Below the pieces are notes generated by a model. That model was given only the letters and a program-made list of their open reading frames with translations, did no database searches and was not told the origin of the DNA. The position numbers and the translations under genes are program-made. From assembly GCF_023702225.1 (NCBI RefSeq), contig NZ_JAMQCO010000003.1, forward strand, positions 62,001 through 126,000: a stretch of 64,000 bases of DNA, read 5' to 3'. Below, piece by piece: positions 44,586-54,247 of this stretch; within the stretch, counting starts at the first letter, position 1; each line of letters opens with the position of its first letter. The stretch comes from Aureimonas altamirensis (GTDB lineage Bacteria > Pseudomonadota > Alphaproteobacteria > Rhizobiales > Rhizobiaceae).

Positions 44586-45527
44586 TCAGGCGGTCGCGAC
44601 AGCGCCGCCGGCATCCGTCAGCAGGAAGGCTTCGCCGCAGGCCTTGGCCAGCGTGCGTACCCGCAGGATGTAACTCTGCCGCTCGGTGACCGAGATGACG
44701 CCGCGCGCGTCGAGAAGGTTGAAGACGTGGCTGGCCTTGATCGCCTGGTCGTAGGCCGGCAGCACGCAGCGATGCAGCATACCGGGTGCATCCGGGGCGC
44801 CGGCCGCCAGCAGCGCGGCGCACTCGGCCTCGGCATCCTCGAAATGCTTCAACAGCATAGCCGTGTTGGCGAACTCGAAATTGTAGCGGGAATATTCCTG
44901 CTCGGCCTGCAGGAAGACGTCGCCATAGGTGACCTTTTCCGCGCCCTCGCGGCCATTGAAGTTCAGGTCGTAGACATTGTCCACGTTCTGGACATACATG
45001 GCCAGCCGCTCCAGCCCGTAGGTCAGCTCGCCCGCCACCGGGGCGCATTCGATGCCGCAGACCTGCTGGAAATAGGTGAACTGCGATACCTCCATGCCGT
45101 CGCACCAGCATTCCCAGCCGAGGCCCCAGGCACCCAGCGTCGGGCTTTCCCAGTCGTCCTCCACGAAGCGGATATCGTGCGTCAGCGGGTCGAGGCCGAT
45201 GGCGCGCAGCGATCCGAGATACAATTCCTGCAGATTGGACGGGTTGGGCTTCAGCAGCACCTGGTACTGGTAATAATGCTGCAGGCGATTGGGGTTTTCC
45301 CCGTAGCGCCCGTCCTTGGGGCGGCGCGAGGGCTGGACATAGGCGGCGTTCCAGCTTTTCGGCCCAAGCGCCCTCAGCGTCGTGGCCGGGTGGAAGGTGC
45401 CGGCGCCGACTTCCATGTCGTAGGGCTGCAGCACGACGCAGCCGTAATCGGCCCAATAGCGATGAAGCGCGAGGATCAGGCCCTGAAAGGACCGCTCGGG
45501 GCGCATATGCGGGGCAAGTTCGGACAT
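44586..45527 (-). CDS. glyQ: Glycyl-tRNA synthetase alpha subunit
   Basis: This is the catalytic alpha subunit that activates glycine. The 313-residue product shows [40 protein letters not shown], and the class II region [28 protein letters not shown] 45527 starts MSELAPHM; a longer in-frame opening adds 21 residues that do not look like the family. It follows a small membrane-protein gene by 79 bp. glyS lies downstream on the same strand with the zinc protease between them. Confidence 0.95.
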   Translation of the reverse strand: MSELAPHMRPERSFQGLILALHRYWADYGCVVLQPYDMEVGAGTFHPATTLRALGPKSWNAAYVQPSRRPKDGRYGENPNRLQHYYQYQVLLKPNPSNLQELYLGSLRAIGLDPLTHDIRFVEDDWESPTLGAWGLGWECWCDGMEVSQFTYFQQVCGIECAPVAGELTYGLERLAMYVQNVDNVYDLNFNGREGAEKVTYGDVFLQAEQEYSRYNFEFANTAMLLKHFEDAEAECAALLAAGAPDAPGMLHRCVLPAYDQAIKASHVFNLLDARGVISVTERQSYILRVRTLAKACGEAFLLTDAGGAVATA

Positions 45528-45606
45528 GATGCTACAGGCTCTCGGACACGACCGGCGGGCAGGCCCCGCCACGGCTGCGTCAGTTGCCATGGGCGAACGT
45601 GCCCGG

Positions 45607-45801
45607 TCAATCCCGCTCCAGCCGGTAGACCCCGTCGTCGCCGCGCACCAGCGTGCCCTGCGCCTTGTTGCGCGCCTCCATCTCGGCGCGGCGGTTGCGC
45701 GCGGTGACGCGCGTCGCTTCCTTCTTCATCTGCTGCACGCCCAGATAGGCGGCTGCACCGAGAAGACCGAGTAGTATGAGCGGCGGCATAAGGCTTTCCA
45801 T
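45607..45801 (-). CDS. Small membrane protein upstream of glyQ
   Basis: This is a 64-residue protein with one N-terminal membrane span ([18 protein letters not shown]), a basic stretch and a C-terminal segment rich in Arg and Asp ([13 protein letters not shown]). I do not recognise a domain. It lies 74 bp after the S49 peptidase gene and before glyQ. An internal Met at residue 5 is an alternative start. Confidence 0.55.
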   Translation of the reverse strand: MESLMPPLILLGLLGAAAYLGVQQMKKEATRVTARNRRAEMEARNKAQGTLVRGDDGVYRLERD

Positions 45802-45875
45802 ATCTTGAAGGGCCCTTTCTCGAGGTATCTTGCGCGCAACCGGAGCGAAAGCAAGGCGGCGCCGCGATTTACCGC

Positions 45876-46727
45876 CTACAGGCCGTAGCGCGCCCACAGC
45901 GCACGCTCTTCCGCCACGGCTGCCAGCCGTTCGACGGCCGCACCGGCCGCTTCCGCACCGAAGCCGATACGCCCTCCCAGGAGGCCGCGCCTGGGCTGGA
46001 TGCGCTCCAGCTCGACATCGGGGCCGAAGCGTTCGGCCAGCACCTCGTGCAAGGTGCCGAACCTGTCGACGAGCCCCAGCTCGATCCCGCGCCGGGCCGA
46101 CCAGAACTGGCCCGAGAACAGCTCCGGCTCGTCTTCCTTCAGGCGGCCGGCGCGCCGCTCGCGGACGAGTTCGATGAAGGTCTCGTGGACGTCGAGCTGC
46201 AGGGATTTCAGATGCTTCACGTCTTCCGGCTTTTCCGGCGAGAACGGGTCCAGCGTCGCCTTGTTGCGGCCGGCCGTATAGAGGCGCCGCTCCACGCCGA
46301 TGCGACGGATCAGGTCGACGAAGCCGAAGCCGCCCGAGACAACGCCGATGGAGCCCACGATGCTCGAAGGATCGGCGAAGATCTCGTCGCCGGCGCAGGC
46401 GATCATGTAGCCGCCGGAGGCCGCGACATCCTCGCAGAACACCAGCACCTTGCGATCGTGCTTCCCGGCCAGTTCGCGGATGCGGCGGCAGATGAGCCGC
46501 GACTGCACGGGAGAGCCGCCGGGCGAATTGACCTCGATAGCGACGACCGGCGCATCCTTGATCTCGAATGCCTTGTCCAGCAGCGGCTCCACATTGGCCA
46601 TCGACAGGGCCTTGCGCCCGATGCCGCCGTTTTCGGCGGCGATCGTGCCCATCAGCCGGACAACCGGCACGACGGTGCGCTGTTTGCGGAAACGCTTGGG
46701 AAGGAAACGCTGCAAGCCCTTGGCCAC
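45876..46727 (-). CDS. S49-family serine peptidase (SohB/SppA-like)
   Basis: This 283-residue membrane-associated peptidase belongs to the S49 signal-peptide-peptidase family, which degrades cleaved signal peptides or membrane-protein fragments. The Ser nucleophile lies in VAASGGYMIACAGDEIFADP, and the Lys general base is probably in TAGRNKATLDPFSP. The IVGSIGVVSGG motif following the serine region is typical. No strong signal sequence is visible; the Arg/Lys-rich start (KRFRKQRTVV) suggests a peripheral form. It lies between the methyltransferase and the small membrane protein. Confidence 0.88.
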   Translation of the reverse strand: MAKGLQRFLPKRFRKQRTVVPVVRLMGTIAAENGGIGRKALSMANVEPLLDKAFEIKDAPVVAIEVNSPGGSPVQSRLICRRIRELAGKHDRKVLVFCEDVAASGGYMIACAGDEIFADPSSIVGSIGVVSGGFGFVDLIRRIGVERRLYTAGRNKATLDPFSPEKPEDVKHLKSLQLDVHETFIELVRERRAGRLKEDEPELFSGQFWSARRGIELGLVDRFGTLHEVLAERFGPDVELERIQPRRGLLGGRIGFGAEAAGAAVERLAAVAEERALWARYGL

Positions 46728-46799
46728 CCGGAATCACTCTTCTCGTCAGGATCGTGTCGCGAACACAGATAGGCGCGCGCCCCCCGGTCCGCCAAGAGC

Positions 46800-47576
46800 C
46801 TACAAGTCAAGGTGAAGCGTTCCGTGCGCCAGGGACTCCGCCTCGGCCGTGGCCGTGCCGTCGGCATCGGCGAGATTCAGCGCCGGCAGCAGCCGCAGCG
46901 GCGCGCGGGAGCCGCGGCGGGCAGCGACCAGCAGCCGCGTCGCCGGTCGGCCCGCCCGCGCATGCACCGGCAGGAGCCCCGTTGCACCGAAGCGCCCGTC
47001 CATCGCGGACAACAAGGCCGGCAGGCAGGCGGGCGGCGCGATGCACAGAAAGCAGGCGCCGTGGCGCGACAGGGCCGCCGCGACGTGAAGCCACCGCGCC
47101 AGGAACGCGCCGTCCGGCATGGACAGCGCCTCGCGGCGCAGCGGCGATGGCGAGGCGCGATGCCCATGCGGATAAAAGGGCGGATTGGTCAGCACATGGT
47201 CGAAGCTGCCGTCGCCCAGCCCTGCCGCCTCGCGCGCGGCGCGCGGCGCCAAAAGGTCCGCCTCGACGATGGAAACGCGGGCCGCCAGCCCGGAGTTTCC
47301 GTCCAGCGCCAGCCCCGCCCGCGCGCAGGACGCCATCTCGGCGGTCTTCTCCGCCAGCACGACGCGCAGCGCCGGGGCGCGGCTCGCCGCTGCAAGGCCG
47401 ATGGCGCCCGACCCGGCGCCCATGTCCAGAGCGCGGCCAGTGGCGCCCGCGGCGACGCCGGACGCCACCAGAAGCGCATCCAGCCCCGAGCGGTACGCTC
47501 CCTTGCGCGGCTGCACCAGGTGGAAGGCGCCGCGCCAGAAGGCGTCGTGCGACAGCGATGGCTCAGGACAGCTCAT
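46800..47576 (-). CDS. N6-adenine-type methyltransferase, TrmN6-like
   Basis: This 258-residue SAM methyltransferase resembles TrmN6, which makes N6-methyladenosine at tRNA(Val) position 37. SAM motif I is LDMGAGSGAIGLAAAS and the base-flipping signature is LTNPPFYPHG. ATG 47576 overlaps the DUF2007 gene by 14 bp; a longer frame adds 18 residues that do not fit. Target specificity is an inference from the family; other N6 targets are possible. Confidence 0.78.
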   Translation of the reverse strand: MSCPEPSLSHDAFWRGAFHLVQPRKGAYRSGLDALLVASGVAAGATGRALDMGAGSGAIGLAAASRAPALRVVLAEKTAEMASCARAGLALDGNSGLAARVSIVEADLLAPRAAREAAGLGDGSFDHVLTNPPFYPHGHRASPSPLRREALSMPDGAFLARWLHVAAALSRHGACFLCIAPPACLPALLSAMDGRFGATGLLPVHARAGRPATRLLVAARRGSRAPLRLLPALNLADADGTATAEAESLAHGTLHLDL

Positions 47577-47781
47577 GGCCGAGCCCGGCCTCCCGGAGCA
47601 GCGTGCGCGCGGATTCCACCGCGTCGGCATCCACCATCATCCGGCGCGGCAGCGCACCGATCGAACCATCGAGGATGCTCATGTGCGAGTCCGCGATGAA
47701 GTGGCCGATGCCGGCTTCCTTGAGAAGGGATTCCACAAAGGATATGAGGACGGCGTCGTTGGATCGGATGAGTTCCAGCAT
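47563..47781 (-). CDS. Small DUF2007-domain protein
   Basis: This is a 72-residue protein that starts MLELIRSNDAVLISFVESLL and continues ADSHMSILDGSIGALPRRMM, the typical DUF2007 (putative signal-transducing protein) pattern, ending LREAGLGHELS. Function is unknown. It is the first gene of the minus-strand run, divergent from the polyprenyl synthase by 150 bp, and overlaps the methyltransferase gene by 14 bp. Confidence 0.75.
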   Translation of the reverse strand: MLELIRSNDAVLISFVESLLKEAGIGHFIADSHMSILDGSIGALPRRMMVDADAVESARTLLREAGLGHELS

Positions 47782-47931
47782 GATGGCATCTCGGCACGAA
47801 TCGGGCGCCTGTCGCAAGGCGGAGCATGGTAATCGGGCAAAACGCTTTCATTTGGCCGCGCGAGCGTCATCTAACACCTTGCCGCTGGCCGCGCCGAAGT
47901 TTATTCCCGGCGTGTCGAACGGAGTGACATC

Positions 47932-48945
47932 GTGAGCCTTGCAAATTCCGTCAGCGCGCTTTCGCCGCGGCCATCCATCGAGGCCATACTGGACCTGACG
48001 AGGTCCGATATGGACCGCGTGAATGCGCTGATCCTTTCCATGGCCGGTTCCAACGTCGAGCTGATCCCCGAGATCGCCGACCACCTGATCTCGTCGGGCG
48101 GCAAGCGCCTGCGCCCCATGCTGACGCTGGCAGCGGCGCAGGCCTTCGGCTATCGCGGCGACGGACATGTCAGGCTGGCGGCCAGCGTCGAGTTCCTGCA
48201 CACGGCGACGCTGCTGCATGACGATGTGGTGGATGAAAGCGACATGCGGCGCGGGCGTCGCACCGCGCGAATGATCTGGGGCAACCAGGCCAGCGTGCTG
48301 GTGGGGGATTTCCTGCTGGGTCAGGCGTTCAAGATGATGGTCGAAGTGGGCTCCATGCGCGCGCTCGCCATCCTGTCGAACGCCTCCGCCGTGATCGCCG
48401 AGGGCGAGGTCTGGCAACTGTCCGCCGCCAAGAAGATGTCCACCGGCGAGGCCGACTACCTTGCCGTGATCGAGGCCAAGACGGCGGCTCTGTTTGCCGC
48501 GGCGGCTGAGGTCGGCCCGGTCATCGCGCAAGCGTCCGAGGCCGACATCGCCGCCATGCGCCGCTACGGCATGGCGCTGGGCCTCGCCTTCCAGCTCGTC
48601 GACGACGTGCTCGACTATGGCGGGTCCGCGGATGCGCTGGGCAAGAATGTCGGGGACGATTTCCGCGAGGGCAAGATAACCCTGCCCGTCATCTTCGCCC
48701 ATGCCCGCGCCGACGAGGCCGAGCGCGCATTCTGGCGCGCCGCCATGGAAGACGGCCGCAACGACGACGAGGCGCTGGCGCAGGCCATGGCCCTGATGCA
48801 GAAGCATGGCGCGCTCGAGGAAACGAAAGAGCGGGCCCGGCGCTATGGCGCCGAAGCGCTGGACGCGCTGTCGGGCCTGCCGGCGTCGCCGGTGCGCGGC
48901 GCCCTGGCCGACGTGGTCGATTTCTGCATCGACAGGATCAATTGA
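47932..48945 (+). CDS. ispB: Polyprenyl diphosphate synthase (octa/decaprenyl type)
   Basis: This is a 337-residue trans-prenyltransferase that builds the quinone side chain from FPP and IPP. First Asp-rich motif LLHDDVVDESDMRRGRR (Asp97-Asp98) and second motif FQLVDDVLDYGG are both intact. GTG 47932 has GGAG seven bases before it. Chain length (octaprenyl versus decaprenyl) is not readable. It feeds UbiA at 29614. The TPR gene follows after 89 bp. Confidence 0.9.
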   Translation: MSLANSVSALSPRPSIEAILDLTRSDMDRVNALILSMAGSNVELIPEIADHLISSGGKRLRPMLTLAAAQAFGYRGDGHVRLAASVEFLHTATLLHDDVVDESDMRRGRRTARMIWGNQASVLVGDFLLGQAFKMMVEVGSMRALAILSNASAVIAEGEVWQLSAAKKMSTGEADYLAVIEAKTAALFAAAAEVGPVIAQASEADIAAMRRYGMALGLAFQLVDDVLDYGGSADALGKNVGDDFREGKITLPVIFAHARADEAERAFWRAAMEDGRNDDEALAQAMALMQKHGALEETKERARRYGAEALDALSGLPASPVRGALADVVDFCIDRIN

Positions 48946-49034
48946 TCTCGGCCCCAAAAACGTCATGCTGGTTCCGGACATTGCACCGGACCAATTCTCA
49001 TTCTTTCGGATCGATGCTCCAGGGGGCGTGACAC

Positions 49035-50888
49035 GTGCAGAAATACGGTACCCGGAAATTCGCACTCGCCACGGCACTCGCGAGTTTTACCATGTTTCTC
49101 CATCCGGCCTTCGCCGCCTCGACGCAGGACGACATGAGGCTGGTCCGCAGCCTGCCCGAGGTCAACGTCCAGTCGCTTTCGGGCGCCTACCTCGCCGCGA
49201 AGTCCGCGCAGGCCGCGGGCGCGCTCGGGGTCGCCAGCGACTATTATGAAAAGGCGCTTACCATCGATCCCTCGTCGCTGCCCCTTCAGCGCGAGGCCAT
49301 GTTCACCTTCCTCGCCGACGGCCGCTTCGATCGCGGCGTCGAGCTGGCCGCCAAGCTGCGCGACGACGACGATGCCGGAAAGGTCGCACGGATCGCGCTG
49401 GGCATGGATGCGCTGCGCACGGGGGCCTTCGACGCGGCGGTGGAGAATCTGGATCTGCCCGATTCGAGCGAGCTCGACACGCTGCTGCTCGGCCAGCTTT
49501 CGGCCTGGGCGGATGCCGGCAAGGGCGATCCCGCCGCCGCCATCCAGCGGCTGGACGAGATTTCCGGGCCACCCTGGTTCGCCATCTTCAACCTGTACCA
49601 GAAGGGCCTGATCTTCATGCAGGCCGGCCAGCCCGACGAGGCCCGCCGCGTCCTGAAGGTGCTGCTGGACGACAGGGCCTCCGTGCAGACATCGCCCGAT
49701 GCCTATCTGGCCGCGGTCGAAACGCTGGCGCGGCTTGAAATGCAGGCCGGCAACAAGGATGCCGCCGAAGAGGCCCTTGCCTACGGGCTTCAGGTCGCGC
49801 CGACCTACGATCCGATCCTGTTTCTCGAGCGCCAGCTCGACGCAGGGGAAACCGTGGCCCCTGCCGTCCAGACGCCCCAGCAGGGCGCGGCCGAGGTGCT
49901 CTACACGCTCGGGCAGGCGATCAACCGGGGCGACGGGCGCGATGTCGCCCTGCTTTATTTCCAGCTGGCGGATGCGGTCAGCGAAGCCGCCCCGGACAAG
50001 CTCGTCACCGCGCTGGCCGGCGTCGCCGAGCAGGGCGAGCGCGTGGACCAGGCCATCGCCTATTACGACCGCATTCCGGACGATTCGCCCTATCGGCGCA
50101 CCGCCACGTTGCAGAAGGGGCTGGACCTCTGGTTCGCCGACCGGAAGGACGAGGCGACCACCGTCCTGGAATCGGCAATCGACACTTATCCGGACGACCT
50201 GCAGGCGCATCTGGCCTTCGCCGACGTCCTGACCGCCGGCAAGAACTACGGCCGCGCCGCCGAGGTTCTGGAGAAGGCCGTGGAGCTTGCCCCGGAAAAC
50301 GGACCGCAGAACTGGAACATCTACTACCAGCGCGGCATCGCCTATGAGCGCCTCCAGGAATGGGACAAGGCGGAGCCTAACTTCCGCAAGGCGCTGGAGC
50401 TTTCGCCCGACCAGCCACAGGTGCTGAACTATCTCGGCTATTCCTGGGTCGACATGAATCGCAATCTGGACGAAGGGCTGGATCTCATCCGCAAGGCCGT
50501 CGAACTGCGTCCGAACGACGGGTACATCATCGATTCGCTCGGCTGGGCCTATTATCGTCTCGAGCGGTTCGATGATGCGGTCGAGCAACTGGAACGCGCC
50601 GTCCTGATCACGCCCGCCGACCCGACCATCAACGACCATCTCGGCGACGCCTACTGGCGCGTCGGCCGCGAGCGCGAGGCCCGTTTCCAGTGGCAGCGCG
50701 CGCTGGACGGCAATCCGGCCCCGGAGGAAGACCTCGTGGCCAAGATCGAACAGAAGCTCGAAAACGGCCTTCCCAGTGTCGCGGACGATCCGGAATTGAA
50801 CCATGCTCCGCGCTCCAACCCCGGCGACCGCGCCTCCGTCGATACGCCTGGGACGCCGGAAGCCGCCGAAGACGCCAAGCCGAACTGA
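49035..50888 (+). CDS. Secreted tetratricopeptide repeat protein
   Basis: This is a 617-residue protein with a signal peptide (about residues 1-28, TALASFTMFLHPAFAAS). The rest is a series of TPR units, clearest in the C-terminal half (WNIYYQRGIAYERLQEWDKA, YIIDSLGWAYYRLERFDDA, PTINDHLGDAYWRVGRERE). It should be periplasmic and act as a protein-protein scaffold; the partners are not readable. ispE follows four bases after the stop, so the two are co-transcribed. It is oddly placed between two isoprenoid genes. Confidence 0.85.
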   Translation: MQKYGTRKFALATALASFTMFLHPAFAASTQDDMRLVRSLPEVNVQSLSGAYLAAKSAQAAGALGVASDYYEKALTIDPSSLPLQREAMFTFLADGRFDRGVELAAKLRDDDDAGKVARIALGMDALRTGAFDAAVENLDLPDSSELDTLLLGQLSAWADAGKGDPAAAIQRLDEISGPPWFAIFNLYQKGLIFMQAGQPDEARRVLKVLLDDRASVQTSPDAYLAAVETLARLEMQAGNKDAAEEALAYGLQVAPTYDPILFLERQLDAGETVAPAVQTPQQGAAEVLYTLGQAINRGDGRDVALLYFQLADAVSEAAPDKLVTALAGVAEQGERVDQAIAYYDRIPDDSPYRRTATLQKGLDLWFADRKDEATTVLESAIDTYPDDLQAHLAFADVLTAGKNYGRAAEVLEKAVELAPENGPQNWNIYYQRGIAYERLQEWDKAEPNFRKALELSPDQPQVLNYLGYSWVDMNRNLDEGLDLIRKAVELRPNDGYIIDSLGWAYYRLERFDDAVEQLERAVLITPADPTINDHLGDAYWRVGREREARFQWQRALDGNPAPEEDLVAKIEQKLENGLPSVADDPELNHAPRSNPGDRASVDTPGTPEAAEDAKPN

Positions 50889-50892
50889 CGCC

Positions 50893-51792
50893 ATGGCAGC
50901 GGGTGCGGCCAAGACTGCAACGGCCCATGCCAAGATAAACCTTGCGCTCCACGTCGTCGGCAGGCGCGCCGACGGCTATCACCTTCTGGACAGTCTCGTT
51001 GCCTTCGCCGACGCTGGCGACCGCCTCACCCTCACACCCGCCGACGACGATGCCCTCCATCTGTCGGGGCCGTTCGGTCACGGTCTGAAGGGGCACGACA
51101 ACATGGTCGCTCGCGCGCTGGCACTGGCGCGCCAGGTGGGCGAAGCGCACGGTCACGCGATCGGCCCTCTCTCCATCCAGCTCGAAAAGAACCTGCCGAT
51201 CGCCTCCGGCATCGGCGGCGGTTCCGCCGACGCGGCGGCGGTTCTAAGGGCACTGTCGCCGGGCATGCCCCAGGCGGCGCGGCAAGACCTTGCCCGCGCG
51301 GCGCTCGACCTCGGTGCCGACGTGCCCATGTGCCTCGACGGACGGGCGCTCGTCGCGCGCGGCATCGGCGAGGCATTGTCGCCCCTGCCGCAATTTCCCG
51401 CCTTGCCGATGGTGCTGGCCAATCCCGGCATAGCGGTCTCCACCCCCGCCATCTTCAGGGCGCTGCCGAAAGCGGAAAATGGCCCCCTGCCCGATCGTCC
51501 GGGACAGGGTTTCGAGACCGTCGAAAGCGTCGTCGCTTACCTTGCTCTGTGCCGCAACGACCTGGCGGCGCCGGCCATGCGCCTGGAGCCGGTCATCGCC
51601 ACCTGCCTTCACGCCTTGCAGGCGGCGGGCGCGGCGCATTCGGCCATGTCCGGCTCCGGCGCCACGTGCTACGGCCTGTTCGAGGATGCATCGCAGGCGC
51701 AACGTGCCGCCGGCGCCATGGCCGCCGCCCATCCCGGCTGGTGGGTGTGCGCCACCAATACAAGCCCGACGCACGACAGGAAGGCCGCATGA
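50893..51792 (+). CDS. ispE: 4-diphosphocytidyl-2-C-methyl-D-erythritol kinase
   Basis: IspE phosphorylates CDP-ME in the MEP pathway. The 299-residue GHMP kinase has AHAKINLALHVVGRRADGYH at the start, the ATP loop PIASGIGGGSADAAAVLRAL, and the C-terminal MSGSGATCYGLFE. ATG 50893 gives the family start; it lies four bases after the TPR stop. The stop overlaps moaB by four bases (ATGA). Together with dxs at 7330 it supplies IPP for the polyprenyl synthase just upstream. Confidence 0.95.
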   Translation: MAAGAAKTATAHAKINLALHVVGRRADGYHLLDSLVAFADAGDRLTLTPADDDALHLSGPFGHGLKGHDNMVARALALARQVGEAHGHAIGPLSIQLEKNLPIASGIGGGSADAAAVLRALSPGMPQAARQDLARAALDLGADVPMCLDGRALVARGIGEALSPLPQFPALPMVLANPGIAVSTPAIFRALPKAENGPLPDRPGQGFETVESVVAYLALCRNDLAAPAMRLEPVIATCLHALQAAGAAHSAMSGSGATCYGLFEDASQAQRAAGAMAAAHPGWWVCATNTSPTHDRKAA

Positions 51793-52337
51793 CAACGCCC
51801 GAGCGCCCGTTCATCCCGCTGTCCATCGCCGTGTTGACGATCTCGGACACCCGCACGCTTGCCGACGACCGCTCGGGCGATACGCTGCAGGAGCGGCTGG
51901 AAGCCGCCGGCCATCGCCTTGCCGCCCGCGGCGTCGTACCGGACGACATCGAGGCCATCCGCACCCGCGTCCGGGAATTGGTGGGCGACCCCGCCGTCGA
52001 CGTGGTGATCACGACGGGCGGCACCGGATTTACCGGGCGCGACGTCACGCCCGAAGCGGTCGAGCCGCTCTTCGACAAGCGGATGGACGGGTTCTCCGTC
52101 GTCTTCCACCAGATCTCGATGCAGAAGATCGGTGTCTCCACCATCCAGTCGCGCGCCGTTGCGGGACTGGCCGGAACCACCTTCCTGTTCGCGCTTCCCG
52201 GCTCTCCCGGAGCCTGCCGGGACGCATGGGACGGTATCCTGGCGGCGCAACTCGACTACCGGCACAGGCCATGCAATTTCGTGGAGATCATGCCTCGGCT
52301 GGACGAGCACCTGCGCCGGGGTGGGCGCTCGGCCTAA
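51789..52337 (+). CDS. moaB: Molybdenum cofactor biosynthesis protein B
   Basis: This is a 182-residue MoaB/MogA-type protein. In this family MogA adenylylates molybdopterin, and MoaB is a close relative in molybdenum cofactor synthesis. The signature VVITTGGTGFTGRDVTPEAV and the second active-site segment FALPGSPGACRDAWDGI are present. It starts inside the ispE stop (four-base overlap), which is a common but functionally unexplained pairing. No other cofactor genes are in the window. Confidence 0.9.
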   Translation: MTTPERPFIPLSIAVLTISDTRTLADDRSGDTLQERLEAAGHRLAARGVVPDDIEAIRTRVRELVGDPAVDVVITTGGTGFTGRDVTPEAVEPLFDKRMDGFSVVFHQISMQKIGVSTIQSRAVAGLAGTTFLFALPGSPGACRDAWDGILAAQLDYRHRPCNFVEIMPRLDEHLRRGGRSA

Positions 52338-52344
52338 GCGCCGG

Positions 52345-52887
52345 CTACCTACGGCGTTGCGGCTCGCCATCCGGCGGCCTCGGCCGCATGTCGGCGGAAA
52401 GCACCATCGGGCGGAGAGTGCGAACCAGCCCGGCCATTCCGCGATCCGGCGTCACGGCGGCCATCGCATCGGATTTGCGGGCGACAAGCCCCCCAGCCAT
52501 CAGGGACCGTCGAAACGTCAGCCCCGCCCATAGAAACGGCCTGTCCTGACGTGCCACGCGAAAACGCGCCGCCCGGGCTCGCGCGCGGCCTTCGGCAGCA
52601 TCCGCAAGAAAACCCGATATCTCGTCCACCCAGCCGGGGGTCGGACGCGCCCCCGCCTCGATGAACAGGATCCAGTCTCCCTTGGCGGCGGCGATACAGG
52701 CCAGAAGCGGCTCTTGCCGGATACGGCAACCGGCATGGTCCGCTACGCGGCGGGCCTCCGGGCCCATGCCTTCGTCGATCAGCACCACGTCGCCGACCAG
52801 CCCTTCGACCGCACCGGGGACGAGGGAGGCGAGCGTGGACGCGATCAGGACGGGCTCTTCACGAGCTTCAATCAGCACGGACAACAT
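52345..52887 (-). CDS. Short glycosyltransferase family 2-like protein
   Basis: This is a 180-residue protein with the start of a GT-A fold: LSVLIEAREEPVLIASTLAS then GDVVLIDEGMGPEARRVAD and DWILFIEAGARPTPGWVDEI. The last segment corresponds to the Asp-containing donor site, here with EAG in place of DxD. It is shorter than normal GT2 enzymes (250+ residues) and has no membrane span, so acceptor and activity are unsure. It converges on moaB with 7 bp between stops. Confidence 0.6.
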   Translation of the reverse strand: MLSVLIEAREEPVLIASTLASLVPGAVEGLVGDVVLIDEGMGPEARRVADHAGCRIRQEPLLACIAAAKGDWILFIEAGARPTPGWVDEISGFLADAAEGRARARAARFRVARQDRPFLWAGLTFRRSLMAGGLVARKSDAMAAVTPDRGMAGLVRTLRPMVLSADMRPRPPDGEPQRRR

Positions 52888-53025
52888 GTCACACCGATAG
52901 AACATTCCGCGACGGAAGGGAAATCACCGCGTTGCGGGCTTCGGCATGCCGACCGTCCTCGCATCCTGTTCTTGATTTGTTCTCTCCGGAGGCCTATCTC
53001 TGGATGACGGAAACGGAGAACGGCC

Positions 53026-54180
53026 ATGCAGCAGATCGGGGTGGCAGACAAGGCGGCTTTCGGCCCTGGCGGCGTGGACATGGCGGAGCATCTCGTCCAG
53101 CAATCCGGCGTGCGCGTCGGTGTCGAGCGTCGACGCGGCCGGGGCGCGGGCGTCAATCCGACGGGCCGGTTCGAGCCCTTCTCGCGCGCAAGCTTCGACG
53201 ATGGCTGGAACTCGCTGGAAGAGCTGCCGCCCTTCAAGACGGAAGTCCAGGTCGAGCGTCCGAAGACGATCATCACCCGCAACGCGTCTCCCGACATTTC
53301 CTTCGACCGCTCCATCAATCCCTATCGTGGCTGCGAGCATGGCTGCATCTACTGCTTCGCGCGGCCGACGCACGCCTATATGGGCATGTCCCCCGGCCTC
53401 GACTTCGAGTCGCGCCTGTTCGCCAAGCCCAATGCCGCCTCCCTGCTGGAGGCCGAGTTGTCGAAGCCCGGCTACGAGGTCCGGTCCATCGCCATCGGAA
53501 CGAACACGGATCCCTACCAGCCCATCGAAAAGAAGATGGGCATCATGCGCGAGATCCTGGAGGTGCTGGAGGCCGCCAACCATCCGGTCGGCATCGTCAC
53601 CAAGTCGGCTTTGGTCACGCGCGATATCGACATCCTGTCGCGCATGGCCGCCAAGGGCCTCGCCAAGGTGGCTTTGTCGGTCACGACCCTGGACAGGACA
53701 CTCGCCCGCACGATGGAGCCCCGCGCCGCCACTCCGGCGCGGCGGCTGGACGCGGTCCGGCAACTGAGCGAGGCCGGCATCCCCGCCATGGTCATGACGG
53801 CGCCCATCGTGCCGGGCCTGACCGATTCCGAGATCGAGCGCCTGCTGGACGCGGCTCATGCGGCCGGCGCGCGCGAGGCCGGCTACGTACTGCTACGACT
53901 GCCGCTGGAGGTATCCCCTCTCTTCAAGGACTGGCTGCTGCGCCATTATCCGGATCGCTACCGCCATGTCCTGTCGCTGATGCGTTCGATGCGCGACGGC
54001 AAGGACTACGACGCGGAGTGGGGAAAGCGCATGCGGGGCACCGGCCCCTATGCCATGCAGATCCGCCGCCGCTTCGAGTTGGCCGCACGTCGCCTGGACC
54101 TGAACGAAAGCCGCACGGTGCTGCGCACCGACCTGTTCGTGCCGCCGCGCGGCAACGGAGTGCAGCTTTCGCTTCTCTGA
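53026..54180 (+). CDS. PA0069-type radical SAM protein (SPL-like)
   Basis: This is a 384-residue radical SAM enzyme. The iron-sulphur cluster motif is NPYRGCEHGCIYCFARPTHAY, with Cys103, Cys107 and Cys110. The following segment SIAIGTNTDPYQPIEKKMG is characteristic of the PA0069 family, related to spore photoproduct lyase. The reaction is unknown in the family. It follows an unrelated minus-strand glycosyltransferase gene and precedes rnhB by 67 bp. A helix-rich region near the C terminus ends in a positively charged tail. Confidence 0.88.
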   Translation: MQQIGVADKAAFGPGGVDMAEHLVQQSGVRVGVERRRGRGAGVNPTGRFEPFSRASFDDGWNSLEELPPFKTEVQVERPKTIITRNASPDISFDRSINPYRGCEHGCIYCFARPTHAYMGMSPGLDFESRLFAKPNAASLLEAELSKPGYEVRSIAIGTNTDPYQPIEKKMGIMREILEVLEAANHPVGIVTKSALVTRDIDILSRMAAKGLAKVALSVTTLDRTLARTMEPRAATPARRLDAVRQLSEAGIPAMVMTAPIVPGLTDSEIERLLDAAHAAGAREAGYVLLRLPLEVSPLFKDWLLRHYPDRYRHVLSLMRSMRDGKDYDAEWGKRMRGTGPYAMQIRRRFELAARRLDLNESRTVLRTDLFVPPRGNGVQLSLL

Positions 54181-54247
54181 TCACGGTTGCCTCCCCTCCC
54201 CCGAGGGAGGCTTGCGGAGGATCGGCTTTTGCGGGATTGCTACCCCG